A program made the translations under genes and the position numbers. A DNA stretch of 64,000 nt from Cubamyces lactineus (Eukaryota; Basidiomycota; Agaricomycetes; Polyporales; Polyporaceae). The DNA lies in assembly GCA_022376465.1 (NCBI GenBank), contig JACDTU010000001.1, positions 1,054,001-1,118,000 on the forward strand, read 5' to 3'. This document shows, one piece after another, positions 38,608 to 50,900 of this stretch; within the stretch, counting starts at the first letter, position 1, and each line of letters begins with the position of its first letter. The notes under the pieces were generated by a model, which was not told where the DNA came from, made no database searches, and saw only the letters and a list, made by a program, of their open reading frames with translations.

Positions 38608-40910
38608 TTTGGACAGAGGTCGGGGAATGTGCGTGAGGGTGTCGAGAGTGAATATCGAGAAGAGGGAGAGGGTGGGAGGTGTGACCTTGGGGTGGAGGCA
38701 TCTCGCGAGCGAATTTATACGTAGACGGCTTGAAAGGATCAGGTCGCGAGTCTTGCAGGAAATCAGGGGCGCCGATGACCCAGAGCACGGTTCTCAACTC
38801 AAAACACCCAAAATTCGCAGAGCCCGCACCGAAGAAGCGCGAGCGGGAGTGCACGCCGCGGGGGGAGGAACATCTGCCTGCCTGGACCCTGAGACTTCTC
38901 GCTATCAACGGAAGCTTCCTGCCCCAGGCTCGCGAGCTGCTTCCGGGAATCCACATTGCCCTCCGCGGAGCGAGCGCGATTTGCGGGGCCCTCCGGGAGC
39001 TGCACCATGGAGCGACGTCGCCTCGCGAGTTCTGGACGGAGTCGCGTGGAACGCTGCAGCGCGTGCGCATGCGCGAGCTTCTTCTGATCGTCGACGATCC
39101 GCTCTCATGGAAAGCTTTCTGCAGACAGGGCGTGCAGCGCACCCGCCCCCACTCGCGAATTCTGAGGGCGCGGCATCTTCCAAAGGACATAACCCCGTGC
39201 AGGCCTCGCTGACAGCTCCGTCGTATATCCTTTGTGATATGATGAACTGAACGCCGCGCAGGGGAATGATCCAGGAAGGGACGTACGGGTGGGATGCATG
39301 GTAGATGGACAGCCATCCGAGGTCGTGGGGCACATGCCAAGATTGCGACGGCGACGACCGATCTGCCTTCGACGATCTGCAGCAAGCCGCTGCGCTCGCG
39401 GGAAGGAGCCTGTCAGGCGAGAAAGAGGGAAAAGGCAAATAGCAGGCCGCGGGATGACGCTGCTCACATGTGCAGATGCTACAGATACCCACAGTGCCAA
39501 ACAGCGCCGCCGTGCACCACCACGGTGCGACGTTCTCGCATCCTCCAGATCGCTCGAGCGGGGGCCGACGCCACATACGTATCGCTATCCGACGTGCACA
39601 GTGCGTAGCAAGCACGCTAACCCGCCCTCGACGCTATCCGCCGCCGTCGCACACGCGCCACCACCGCGAGCTGGAGTGACGCGACGGTCGGGGCCTCCAG
39701 GCGGGCTGGGTGGAGGTCGCTGGCGAGGCGTCGATGCAGCCCATTTTCATCTCCGTCAGCCGCTCATCGCAGTGAGGTAACGCACCTTCTGAACCCGGAT
39801 GCGGCCGCGGCTGCGCCTCAAACCCACACTCTAACGCCACGACGGGCCTGCCTGACGGGAAAGCCTAATGCGGGGCTCGCGCAGGGCCCGCTTCTGCACA
39901 TCCCTCCCCAGCGCTGCGCACGCACACGCGTCTGCGTGGGCCCGTCTGAATTGCGGCAGTCCCACATCCGGCGGCCCCTCCACCACGTGTGCGACCAAGA
40001 ATGGGCGTGGGACTGGGGACGCGAGCCGTTGGGTGCGCGTTCGCAGCCCGTGTCAATGTCAGCTTTTGATACGTCTGTCGCGCGTGCGTGCTCGGTGCGC
40101 GTGCGAGATCAGCGCTGGGGCGGGTTCACGCAGGGTGTCCCAAGCTTCGTCAGAAGGGAAGTCGCTTCGCCAGATAGGCCTCGATACGGGCAGTTCGGTG
40201 GGGACGTGCGTCCAAATGCATCTCTCCTGATTGCGAGCACCTGTGGAGATGGACAAATTCTGTCAACATGAGGCGAGACAGAAAGGATTGGACGTCGACC
40301 TAGACCGCCGCGGCTGCATAAGCGACTCGGATATGTCGAGCCATTTGCCTTCTCCTTCTCCCACGACGCCGTTTGAGCAGGGTATGGCGAGAACACTAAC
40401 AAAGATGCTACGTTACGCGCACATGAAGTCATCGTGCGACGACGGCGAATTCTAAAGCACGGCAGCACTCATGCCGACGCGACATAGCCTACACGCCGTC
40501 GCTGGTTCAAACTGACACGGACAGAAGGGCGCGTCACGTCCATCCAGCCCGCTGCTCTGCTCTCGAGATCTCAGAGGATGTCAGCATCTAGCCAAAGTCG
40601 CACAAAGAGCGCAGGATAACATACGCACCTGCCATTCGGGATGCGGATCCTCAAGACACCAAACGCCTCGTGGGCCCGAAAATGACGGAATGGTGGCACG
40701 ACGGGGATGAGATAATGTCGAGGCGCAGCAACTCATTTCAATTGCTGCTTGCGGCCGCCCGGGTATTGTATGACATAGCTTTCGTGGGACAATATTGTGA
40801 GAGACAAGACGCGCTACAAGATACAACTGAATTGGTGGGGGAATACATCTCCAATCTCCGAGGGTTAGGGATCAACAACAATAGTGCAAGGGTCACAGTC
40901 AGCACAGTTT
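38608..40910. other. Intergenic, no supportable gene
   Basis: Lies between the small NTF2-like gene and the 3' end of Dbp5. GC-rich overlapping frames occur on both strands around 38.6-39.6 kb, the longest reaching 213 codons on the plus strand, but their residue composition (Arg, Ser, Ala and Pro in excess) and lack of domains point to chance. The left end should hold the promoter of the 38160-38607 gene. Confidence 0.5.
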
Positions 40911-43372
40911 TTACTTCAGCGCCTTCTTCATTTGCTGCAATGGCCGGCAAGTCGTCATCAGTACCTCGGACGAGACGCAAACGAAAAGGCCCCCGGGCGA
41001 ATAGACGTGGGGGAACATGGGACGCACCTCCTCCATCGCATCGAGGTCGTTTGTCTCGATACGAATGATCTGTTTGCCAGTCGCCTTCTCGATCTGCTCC
41101 ATCTGCTGCCATGTCGCCTTGTCATGCACAAAGTTGATCGAGATACCCTTGCGACCGAATCGCCCCGTGCGTCCTAAACCAGATCCATGCCAGATCGCGC
41201 CGCGTCAGTATCAATCTCCCCACAAGCAGACAGAAGCGGCCAAGTGAACATGCTCGCAACCTCGCGCGTACAGTGCGGCGACGGGAGCTAACGCAGAAGT
41301 GATGGGGTAAAGGGGAGAAGGTAAGAGAAGGACACGTACCGATACGGTGAATGTACGTCTCGATGTCGGGCCGTGCGTCCTCCTTGTTTCCATAGTGGTC
41401 GCGCTCGTTCATGAGCGGCAGGTCGTAATTGACAACCATGTTGACTTGGAGGATATCGATACCACGTGCGATGACGTTGGTCGTGATCAGCACCTTCTCC
41501 TTACCCTCACGGAAGTTGTCGATGATGGCATCACGTTCTGCCGCATCCTTTGCACCGTGCAGGGATGCGACCTTGTGGCCCTCCGCCGTCATCCGTTGGG
41601 AAATTCGGTCCGCAGTGTGTCGATGCTAGCGAACAAACCGGGCGTCAGTGCTCACTGTGGGTGCGTATCGTAACCAAAAGAAAGACGGCATACTTGACAG
41701 AAGATGATGCTCTGGCCGATTGTCAATAGACTGTAGAGCGATACCAGCACCTCATACTTGTGCTCCTCATTTCTGCAGTCCATGTAGAACTGTCGGATGT
41801 TGTCCACAGAGAGCTCGTTTCGCTGGAGCTCGATCTTGTTGGCATTGGGCGCGAACTTGGCCGCAAAGTTCCGCACATGGTCCGGGAATGTCGCAGAGAA
41901 GAGAATGATCTGAACGGGGCGGTTTTTCGGAAGCATGCTAGATTAGATGGCGATCAATGTTCTGTTTCCATATGCGACGCGGTGAAAGATGGTGGATAGT
42001 ACGCACTTCTTTACTCGGAGGGTCTGCTCTCCGAGCCCATCCTTGTCGAGCATGTTGTCCGCCTCATCAAGCACGAAGACTTTCACCTCCGAAACGTCGA
42101 GGACCTTTCGCCTAATAAGGTCCGTCATCGTTCCAGGCGTCCCAACAATAATCTGCGCAGTAATGTTGCTTGCGCCCTTGGGGAGGTTGTCCCTAATCGC
42201 GTACTCCGTCTGGACCGGGGTGAACTTGCCCATAGCTACGACCACGGACATGATCTGCCGTGCAAGTTCTCGAGAAGGCGCGAGGCAAAGTGCCTGGGCA
42301 AAGACACGCGTGTAAGCCGCACCTCACTCGGCATCAGGGCTCGAACGACGCACCTGCGGCTTGTTGATGGAGAAGTCGACGCGACTGAGCATGGTCAGAA
42401 CGAAGGCGGCGGTCTTACCGGTCCCGGACTGCGACTGGCCGATCATGTTTTGCGGGCTGGATCCAAGAAGTCGTGTGAGCGGACTCGCCATCTCATGGGA
42501 ACGCATACAGCGTGAAAGGCCGCCCGATCTAACTCGGAGTTGCGTATACTGTATACAGATGTGGGTGGGATTGTGCCACAAGACGTCGAGGCAACGCCAA
42601 ACAGACTGACGGCGTTCGTCTAGACATGGCTGCCCAAACCACAGCATCTTAGGAAAAGCGCGCCACAACTGAAGGATGTTGAAGATCCCGGCGGAGGTGT
42701 GTACGGGATCACGACAGGAAGACGCCGTGTTTGTGGTCAATTACGCTCGTCGTGCCCGAACCACGCGTTTTGCGGCAAAGCCAGGATATTGGGGCTGGGC
42801 GGGAAGCTCCGTGTATAACGCCACTTGATCGGGAGGCGAGGACGGGGACGATGGCGTCCTCCCACAATTCCGCGGACTGAACACGGCTGCGACGAGAAAC
42901 ACTTACGGATTCGACAACAGAAGTGGCAATGCACGCTCCTGAATCTTAGATGGTTTTGAGAAACCCATGTCGTAAATGCCCTTGAGGAGATCTTGATGCC
43001 TATCCGGGATTCCGTGTGAGCGAGGCTTTCACCGATATACGCGATGCAAATACCGACAGGCCTAGCTCTTCAAAGGTCTTCGCACTGTATAGCGGGGAAT
43101 TGGGGTCGGCCTGCTGGTCTGCGAGCGTGACCTGCGGATTGTAGAGGCGATCGAGACGCGTTCGAGGCAACTACGCGTGGGTGCACTCACCGACACCTCG
43201 AAGGTGGACTTGATGAGATCCGTGACTGCAGAACATCGCGATGGGTGAGATCCATGGAATGAGGGACACGGCCGCGGTCCTACGCACCTGCATCCTGCTT
43301 AGGCGAGGCAGCACCCTCCGGAGCATCCGCTGTGGCGGGCTTTGGTGAAGCGGGGGCGGCTGGATCTGACAT
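40911..43372 (-). CDS. DBP5: DEAD-box ATP-dependent RNA helicase Dbp5 (DDX19 family)
   Basis: Remodels mRNA-protein particles at the cytoplasmic face of the nuclear pore and acts in translation termination (family knowledge). Ten exons on the minus strand give 458 aa: 43372-43288, 43225-43191, 43131-43058, 42999-42907, 42456-42354, 42293-42007, 41937-41694, 41625-41340, 41173-41028 and 40934-40911. All core motifs are present: Q motif (GFSKPSKIQ), SQSGTGKT (about 101-108), [17 protein letters not shown] at 206-209, SAT, IIFCQ, ARGID and HRIGRTGRFG. The short N-terminus is Ala/Pro-rich, then TFEELGL and [13 protein letters not shown], as in Dbp5 rather than eIF4A. Length is close to the yeast and human proteins. 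The start chosen is MSDPAAP; an in-frame upstream ATG at 43471 exists, but the text between looks like a 5'UTR intron (GTCAGT to CACCAG). One intron, 42457-42906, is 450 bp. The gene is divergent from the one at 43809. Confidence 0.93.
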
Positions 43373-43808
43373 CTGGTGGTAAGCGGGAGGTCGGACGGGA
43401 CAGTGCGTGGTGAGAGACTGACCAGGACCAGGCGTGTAAAACCCGTCGGCGTCTTTCTGCATGACTGGCAATAGCGAGGGAGATTATGCGAGGCTGGATG
43501 AATTACTGGTCGGCAGTGGCAGTCAACTCAAGTTGAAGGACGCCATGATCATCTTCACTTTGCCTCTTGCGCTCTCTTCGATCGGAGATCAAAGCTTTCC
43601 TTAATCTTATCTCTATCCCCTCTTCCTTACCATCTCATCCGTCCTCCCCATCTCCTCAACCTTGACTGTCTAGCCACGGCTACAAGGATCTTACGCAATA
43701 TTGCGATTTGAGGGACAGGGCTAGCCTGTGTGAGCTCGTTTCCACCGGTCGGTCTTCGTTTTCCATACAACTAGACATCATGTAGATACCCCCGCTGCGT
43801 CAATCAAC
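43373..43808. promoter_or_regulatory. Shared divergent promoter region of DBP5 and the Pof1-like gene
   Basis: The start codons of the two genes point away from each other 436 bp apart. A plus-strand CT-rich block at about 43595-43665 (ctctatcccctcttcc) is typical of a fungal core promoter and probably serves the plus-strand gene. No TATA box is evident. Close spacing suggests shared regulatory elements. Confidence 0.6.
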
Positions 43809-44771
43809 ATGAGTTATGCCCCCTTCCTTCAACGCATCCAGAAAGGCCTCTCCGTCGTAGAGCTTGTGCACACGTCTCACCCGCGCTGGCCTCTCCCATC
43901 GCATCCGTCTGCCTTCACCGCTCCGACCCTTCAGATCTCCGTGCTCGACTCCTCCTTCAACCCGCCCACTCTCGCACACCTCGCACTCGCCAATACCCTT
44001 CCTCCGCCTCCCACAGACGTACCTCCACCATCCTCCTCCACCGCACGCGACTTTGACGCACGTCTTCTCCTGCTCTCCGTGCGGAACGCCGACAAGCAGC
44101 TCAAGCCCGGCGACGCGACGTACGAGCAGCGGATCGAGATGATGGTGCTCCTCGCGCACGATCTCGCGCGCTCTCATGCTCGGAACGTCCACGCCGTCCA
44201 TGAAGGCTTCCCCGAAAGCACACACCACGAGCCCAACGTCGCCGTCGCGATCATCGACGAGCCGACATTCGTCGGCAAATCAGCGATCCTCCGTGATTTC
44301 CTGTCGAAGCGCATCGACGAACTCGAGAGTTCGACTGTCAAAGCTGAAGCAATTGTGTCTCCCTCCGTGGCGCCCCCCGCACCGAAGCTCACTTTCTTGA
44401 TGGGCACGGACACCGTTATTAGGCTCTTCGCTCCCCGATACTACGCAGGCGAAGATGCTATGATGGCTGCTCTTCGACGCTTCTTATCCCCTGACGGCGA
44501 TGACTCCCGGATTTTGTGTGCACGACGAGTGAGCCGCGGCGTACCCAGAATAGAGGAAGAGAAAGTCGAGGCCGAGATGGCTGAGTTCGCTTCGCGAATC
44601 GTGCCCCTCCGAAAGCTGCACTTCATTGACATTGGCGAGGAAGAGTGTACATTTAGCAGCAGTGAGGTGCGTGAATTGCTTGCGAAGGGAGACGGTGGAT
44701 GGAGGAAGATGGTCAGTCCCGAGGTTGCGAAGTACATACTCGCCAATGACTTGTACTCGAGTTCACCTTAA
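43809..44771 (+). CDS. Pof1-like / nicotinamide mononucleotide adenylyltransferase family protein
   Basis: Intronless, 320 aa. Nucleotidyltransferases of this group join a nucleoside monophosphate to AMP from ATP; the yeast relative Pof1 is linked to stress tolerance and protein quality control (family knowledge). Visible here: an N-terminal strand ISVLDSSFNPPTLAHLAL (residues 43-60), which is the substrate-binding loop with the T-x-x-H form of the HxGH motif; a central LTFLMGTDTVIRLFAPRYY strand-loop; and a C-terminal TFSSSEVRELL, corresponding to the ISSTxVR motif that contacts ATP phosphates. The family core is extended by a 35-residue leader and a Pro-rich insert near residues 64-77. No targeting signal is apparent. 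The gene converges on the fatty acid synthase, with 225 bp between stop codons. A true NMN adenylyltransferase is the main alternative; the TLAH form favours the Pof1 group. Confidence 0.82.
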   Translation: MSYAPFLQRIQKGLSVVELVHTSHPRWPLPSHPSAFTAPTLQISVLDSSFNPPTLAHLALANTLPPPPTDVPPPSSSTARDFDARLLLLSVRNADKQLKPGDATYEQRIEMMVLLAHDLARSHARNVHAVHEGFPESTHHEPNVAVAIIDEPTFVGKSAILRDFLSKRIDELESSTVKAEAIVSPSVAPPAPKLTFLMGTDTVIRLFAPRYYAGEDAMMAALRRFLSPDGDDSRILCARRVSRGVPRIEEEKVEAEMAEFASRIVPLRKLHFIDIGEEECTFSSSEVRELLAKGDGGWRKMVSPEVAKYILANDLYSSSP

Positions 44772-44996
44772 GAATATAGTATATACCACACACGCTTCCG
44801 CTTTCACAGGGGGGATTGAGAGAGAGAAAAGAAATTCTATTATCGTGATGCGATACAAGACAAACGTGATAGACGTGAGAGACATGCAGAAGTGATATAC
44901 GATGATGATGCAGATGCTAAATTCGACGACGACGCGAGTGGACCACCAAGAGACCGACCATTATGATACTAGTAGAGAATGATATGCGAGAAGTGT
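44772..44996. other. Convergent intergenic spacer
   Basis: The 225 bp between two stop codons must hold both 3' untranslated regions and both cleavage sites, so the transcripts may overlap. It is A-rich on the plus strand around 44,820-44,890. No hairpin or other structure stands out. Confidence 0.6.
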
Positions 44997-47900
44997 TCAT
45001 GCAGTCGCCTGCGCGAAAGCGATGGCAGTAGTCTGTATGAAAGACATGTCAGATACGTGTACTCGGCGCGAACACAAGGCAGAGTACTCACGTCAGAGTG
45101 GCTCAACGAGATGTGAACCTTCTTGATGCCCTTGGCCTCAGCGGCGGCCTTGGCCTCACCATGCAGAGTGACCGTCGGGACACCGGAGGCGTCGGGGAGG
45201 ATCTCAATGTCCTTCATCGCAGCGGCAGCGCCCTTGGACGCGACACCGAGCGACTTGAACACGGCCTCCTTGCCGACCCAGCGAGCCGCGAAGGACGAGG
45301 GGGGAGAGGGTTGCGAGCGGCAGTACGCGATCTCGGCGTCAGTGAAGTTACGCTCAACAAACGTGGGGTTCCACGAGGGGACGGCTGAGATTAGCTCTGC
45401 AAAAGAGTCATATGAGCAACCTGTAAGGAATAGATGAAACGACGTCGAGTGCGTACCTTGGTCGACACCCACGCCAGCCGTAGCCTGCCTGGAGAAGACC
45501 TCCGTGACAGCACCGACATTGGAGACATCGATCTGTGGCTTGGTAGCCAGCCTCGGGGTGAACTCGTAGCTGCCAGTCTTGGGGTTGTACTCAGCGCGCG
45601 CAAGCGGGTTCAGTAGGACGGGGGCCTCGAGATCCTTGCTGTATGGCGGGGCATCCTTGACACGGACAAGGCTGTTGGAGATCATCATCTGGCTCATCGC
45701 CTTGTAGCAGAGGCGTTGACGGTGGCGGTTCTTGGCCTTGTACGCCTCATACGTCGAGGGCTCGAGCGCCGCAAGGAGGTAGCGCGGGTGAATGATCAAG
45801 CAAGTACCACCGACTTGGCCAAAACCGAACGACGACTGGGCAATCCGGGTGAGTATGGGTACCAGTAGGAGGGAGAAGCTATACTGACCATGATACCGGC
45901 GCGGATGCCATCGGTGTGGATGGTCTTGGACGGGAAGATGAGGTACGTGTACTGCTTGAAGTTCGCGTCGATGTTACTAGAGGGAATCAAGACACATCAA
46001 TATAGTGCCAGACCGTTAAGTCAGAGAGCTACTCACTCGGCGTTGCGGTTACCCGGGACAATGCCAGACTCCACACTCTGGAGCAGACCGGCCAATTGCC
46101 AAGCCGCGGAGCCACCCTTCGAGTGGCCGCACAGGCTCTTCTGGGCCATGATTGGAACTGCATTGCCATTGGTACGACCGAGGTTCGTGAAGACGTCATT
46201 CCAGATGTGCGTCTCGTTCTTCTCCTGTAATCACAAATGCATGTTAAGTCATGTGGAACGAAGCGACTTCCTGGATACGTACGTTGGCGCCAGTACTGGT
46301 ACCGTGGATAGAAAGGACGCCAATATCGTCTGCAGTGAGACCCCAGACAGCCAAGGCGCGACGCAGGGGGGCAACGCGAGGGTCGACACCCTCGAGCATG
46401 CCATACGTGGCGAGGGCATCCTTTTCTTGACGAGCAGCTTCCTTCTCCATGTCAGCGATGCGGGACGCCATATACTCGTCGTCGACGGCGGTGCCTTGGC
46501 TCTTCCTGTACTCGAACTCGTCCTGGAGCTGCTGGCGCTCGTTCTCGAGCCATTGCGCGATCTGCTTGCGGCGGAACGCGAGCTGCCGTGAGCGGTAGGC
46601 AATGTCCAGGATAGGCGCGGGGTGGCCAGTGTGGACTTCGCGTGCGATTGACAGCGCGCCACGACCAGGAGCAGGGACGGAGCGACCAGCCTTGTCACTA
46701 TAAGCAAAACGTGTGAGCTAACGATGATCGCACGACCCAATAGCGCACTTACGTCGAGGTAGAGGTGAAGCCGACGATACCGCGGATGGGGCAACCCAGT
46801 TCTAGCGCGGTCTTGGCGTTCATCAGGACGTGCACACCAGTACCTTGTGCTTCCATGAACTAAACGGAGGTCATTAGCATAGAACGCTCGATAGCGAGAC
46901 AGTAAGCCACTCACTCCTGAACGGGTCGTGGTAGCAGGGCGCGACATCTCCGTGGGTTCACGACCCATGGCGAACTCGGTCTCAGCGTTGCTGGTAGCCT
47001 TCATATTGGCGAACTCATACGAGCCCTCCTCGCTGAGGTCATCGAAACCACCAGCGAGCATGACCTTCGCCTTGCCCGACAAGAGGGTATCGCAGGCGAT
47101 CTCGATCGACTGGAGGGCAGTGGCGCTGAGGACAAAGGTTAAGCCCTAATCACCCAGTGAACGAATGAAGTCACATACCAAGCACCAACCGGGATCTTGA
47201 TAGGTCCACTCGACGACAAGAGCAGCAAGTTGACCCATCCCGCGGTAGTGTTGATGAAACTGCGCGAGTGTTAGCGAAGAGATCCCACTGTCAGACAGGC
47301 AAGAACTTACGTCTCCTGGAGGATGTCGTTCTGCACCTCCTTCTCGTCCCGCCGGTCCTTGAACATCCGCGACAAGCTCTCCATACCACCCATACCACTG
47401 CCGATGGCCGTGCCAACTTCGGACGGGTGCATGTGTTGATAGAGCTCGTAGGGATCGGTAATACCGGACATGTTGAGAGCCTCTGCAGCGCAGACCAAGG
47501 CCCAAAGAGTAGTGCGATCAGTCTGTGCGATGATATCGGCGGGGATACCGTAGCGACCGGCGTCCCAGCCGGTGGGGATCTGGCCCGCGACGAGGCGACT
47601 GAATTTGAAGGCCTTCGGGACGTAGATGCGAGCGCCCTTCTTGAACTTGACGAACCATTGACCACCTTCGCCGGCCCAGATGTCGCACTTGTCACCGTGC
47701 TCGTACTTGAACTTCTCAGCGTCCGCTTGTGCAGCTTCAAATGGCTCGAGGTCATGGAGGATCTCGATCTCCTGGTTGAAAGTCTTCTTCTTGGGATCGT
47801 AGCCTCGGAAAAGCTCCGGTTCTACGACATTGTTAGCACTGAGCGGGTACCACAGTTGCTACAGACTTACCGATGAGGCGAACACCAGCGTGGGCCAGGA

Positions 47901-50900
47901 TGTCCTTCTCATAACGACCTCTAACGTCCTTGTCGTCGACAGGCTCGCCAGACTTGGCATCCACCCAGCCTACATAGAGCGAACCATCCTTGAGGCGGCC
48001 GTCGAAGTGCTTGATGTAACCCATCATCCAGGCCATTTCGATACAACCCTCGATCGTGAACTCCCCACGAGCCTCCATCTCCCAGCGCGTACGAGAGCTG
48101 CCCCAAGGACCGACCTCGGCGAAGCCAGTGACGACGATGACCTTCTCCAGGTCAAGCATGCCGCGCAGGTGGGCGAGATCAGCCAGAGATTCCTGGGGCT
48201 CAATGGCAGGGAAGTTGAACTGGAAGTTCGCACGAGGAGTGACGTTAACGGTCTGTAGCACGCGCTCGGCCTCGACGCCGTTGATGGTCTTGAAGTCGGC
48301 GGCGTTATCGCGAGCGATGGCACGGCGAAGCTCGCTCTTCTTGTTTAGATCGAGACGAATGCGAGTCGTGATTTCCGCGAGGTCAGGGAGACGATCCATG
48401 CCACCGTTCAGGTCAGCCCAGATGGGCTCGACCTGGGTGATGCTGAAGAGGAGCGGATGCATCAAACCGAGGATGTTGAACGCCATCTCCTTCGCTGAGA
48501 AAGTGCGAACGCCGTGGCCCTCAAGCTCGTGGGCGACCGTGTTCGTGGCGCTCATGAGGCCAGTACCACGAGTCCAGCTGCCGAGCAAATTAGTACTGAG
48601 ACATGTACAAAGCGACTTCCACATACCCAATGACGGCACCGGCCAAGCACAAGTACTCGCCCCAGCTTTCGCTGTTCCAGCGGTTGAACAAGGTTTCGAG
48701 CGAGATCTTGGACTCAGAGTAGAGACCGTCGTTACCGAACAGACCGTGGTTCGGCGACAGAGGAAGGATGACCTGCGTCGGCCGAGTGACGAAGTGACGG
48801 CTCGCCTTCTTGTTCTTCACAGCGCCGAGCAAGCGGAGGAGGTTGACAAGCATGATGCGGTGAGCAAGCTCTGACTTGTCGTCGATGCCGTCAATCTCAC
48901 GGCCGTTCTCGGGGACGGCAGCGAAAGGAAGGATGTAATCGAGATCGAGGCCAAGGGTGGAGTAGATGTAGTCGACGAGCGCCTCGACGTCCTGCTTCGA
49001 ACCCTGGTTGAAAGGCACAACAGTCAACGCAGAGCCCTTGCTGCCAAAGCGCTGGAAGATGTCCTGGTAGTATTCCACGGTGGCGCGGCTGTAGCGAGAG
49101 GTGGTAATGACGACGTGGGCACCTCCAGACAAGAGACCCTTCACGATCTCGACACCAATCGAGCCCTTGCCGACACCAGTGAGGAGGGCGTTCTTGTCCT
49201 TGAACGTGCTGCCGGAGGTGGCGATCTCGTGGAGGATGTCGAGGTACACGCCGGTGAGGTTGCTGCTGTACTCCCAGTTCGTGCCGACCTTGCGCTTCAA
49301 GTGAAGAAGAGGAACCTTGTCGGCGGTGACCGAGGCAACGTTGGACACCTGAGGGCGCAAGAAGCTGGAGGACGAACGGCGGGTGCGGGGAGCGCCAGGA
49401 CGACTGCGAGACTCGGGACGCTTGCGCAGCGACCGGACGACACCCTCGTACAAGGCCTTGATGCGGTTCTTCTGCTCCTCGCTGATCTCCGGCTGGGACT
49501 TAACGACGTTCCAGAGCTTGAGAACATCGTCCTGGATCTTCTGCATGTTCGAGGGAGCGACAATTTGGTCGCCACTGGCCATCTCCTCGACGTAGGCTTC
49601 CAGCTTGCGAACGTTCTCACGCACGACCTCCTTGTAGATGATGTCGCCCTTCTCCGTGACCTCAGTGTAAGGCGCGGTGGGGAATGTCACTGCATATACA
49701 AATCAGGGTCTGTCAGATTCACAAAAAAGTCCACGATCACGCACCATCCTTGTAGAGCGGGGGCTGGTTGACGACCTCCTTACAGTTGTCGATGAGCTGC
49801 TGGCCGAACTGCTTGGCAAGTCGGTACGTCTCGCCACGGTTGGGGTCGCACTGGTCGATGTAATACTGCATGTAGGTGACGAGCTCGGGATCCGCACGGT
49901 TCATGATCGCAATGCAGCGAGCAGTGATCTCACGGTCGACCGTGGTGAGGCGGCCGAAGATGATGTCGTAGAACATGAGGAGAGCATCTTGGCGCACCCA
50001 GTTCCAGGAGGAGTCGAAGTGACGGGCCTTGAGGGGGTCGAAGGTGGGCTGAATGCCATCGATGTACACATCGCCGTGCTCCTTCGCAATCGCGTCCAGA
50101 CGTGCCTGGAGTTGCTCAGACCTTGCCTTCTCAGAGTCATACTTGATCTCTCCGGCACGCGAGTCCTTCTTGAGGTAGCGCATCCAGAGCTCGATCTGCT
50201 GAGAAGCCAGGTGCTCCTGCTCGGCTTGGAACTTGAGGAACTCCTCGCTGTTGATGACAGCGCCTCCGCCGCCTCCACCAGCACCACCCGCAGCTGCACC
50301 GGACGACAGAGAGATACCGGCACGCTGGGCGTAGACGCTAACAACGCCATCCAACCACGACTTCGCCTCTGCCTCAGAACCAAGGCGCTTCGCAGGCTCC
50401 ATGGTGGCGGCAAGGAGAAGCACGCCGTCCGCACGGGCAGGGCCAAGACCCCACGACTTAGAGAGGTAGGACTTAATAGCTGAGAGGTTGAAGCCACCGG
50501 GCATCTTGCCACCGATGAGGCGCGAAATGAGACCAGAGGTATACTTGCCCAGTCCACCAGAGAACCCGACACCGATGGAAGACCCGAGCTCCTCGAGGGG
50601 CAACTCCTCACCCTTCTCGGGCGCAGAGGAAAACTCCAGCTGGAGGTCGCCAAGGATCTCGTTCTGCATGGTCGACTTGCCACCGACAAGGTCCTTGATG
50701 CTCTTCGAGAGAGGAATTTCGTCGACCTTCTTCTTGAGCTTCTGAGCGATGATGGCCACCAGAACGTCGATAGCCTTCAATGGGACGTCGTCGATGCTTG
50801 CAGCGGCAGCGGAGGGGGCGGGCGCAGCCGCCACAGGTGCGGCAGCGGCGGGAGCAGCAGCAGGGGCAGCAGCGGAAGGCTTCTCATCCGCTTCAGCAGA

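Noticed and set aside
38609..39250. 213-codon plus-strand frame
   Set aside because: It competes with equally long minus-strand frames over the same bases, is rich in Arg/Ala/Ser, and shows no domain, so it is probably chance in GC-rich DNA.
43373..43471. Longer DBP5 N-terminus from an ATG at 43471
   Set aside because: The extra segment contains splice-like ends (GTCAGT and CACCAG just before the chosen ATG), and joining it across them would shift the frame. It is better read as 5' leader.
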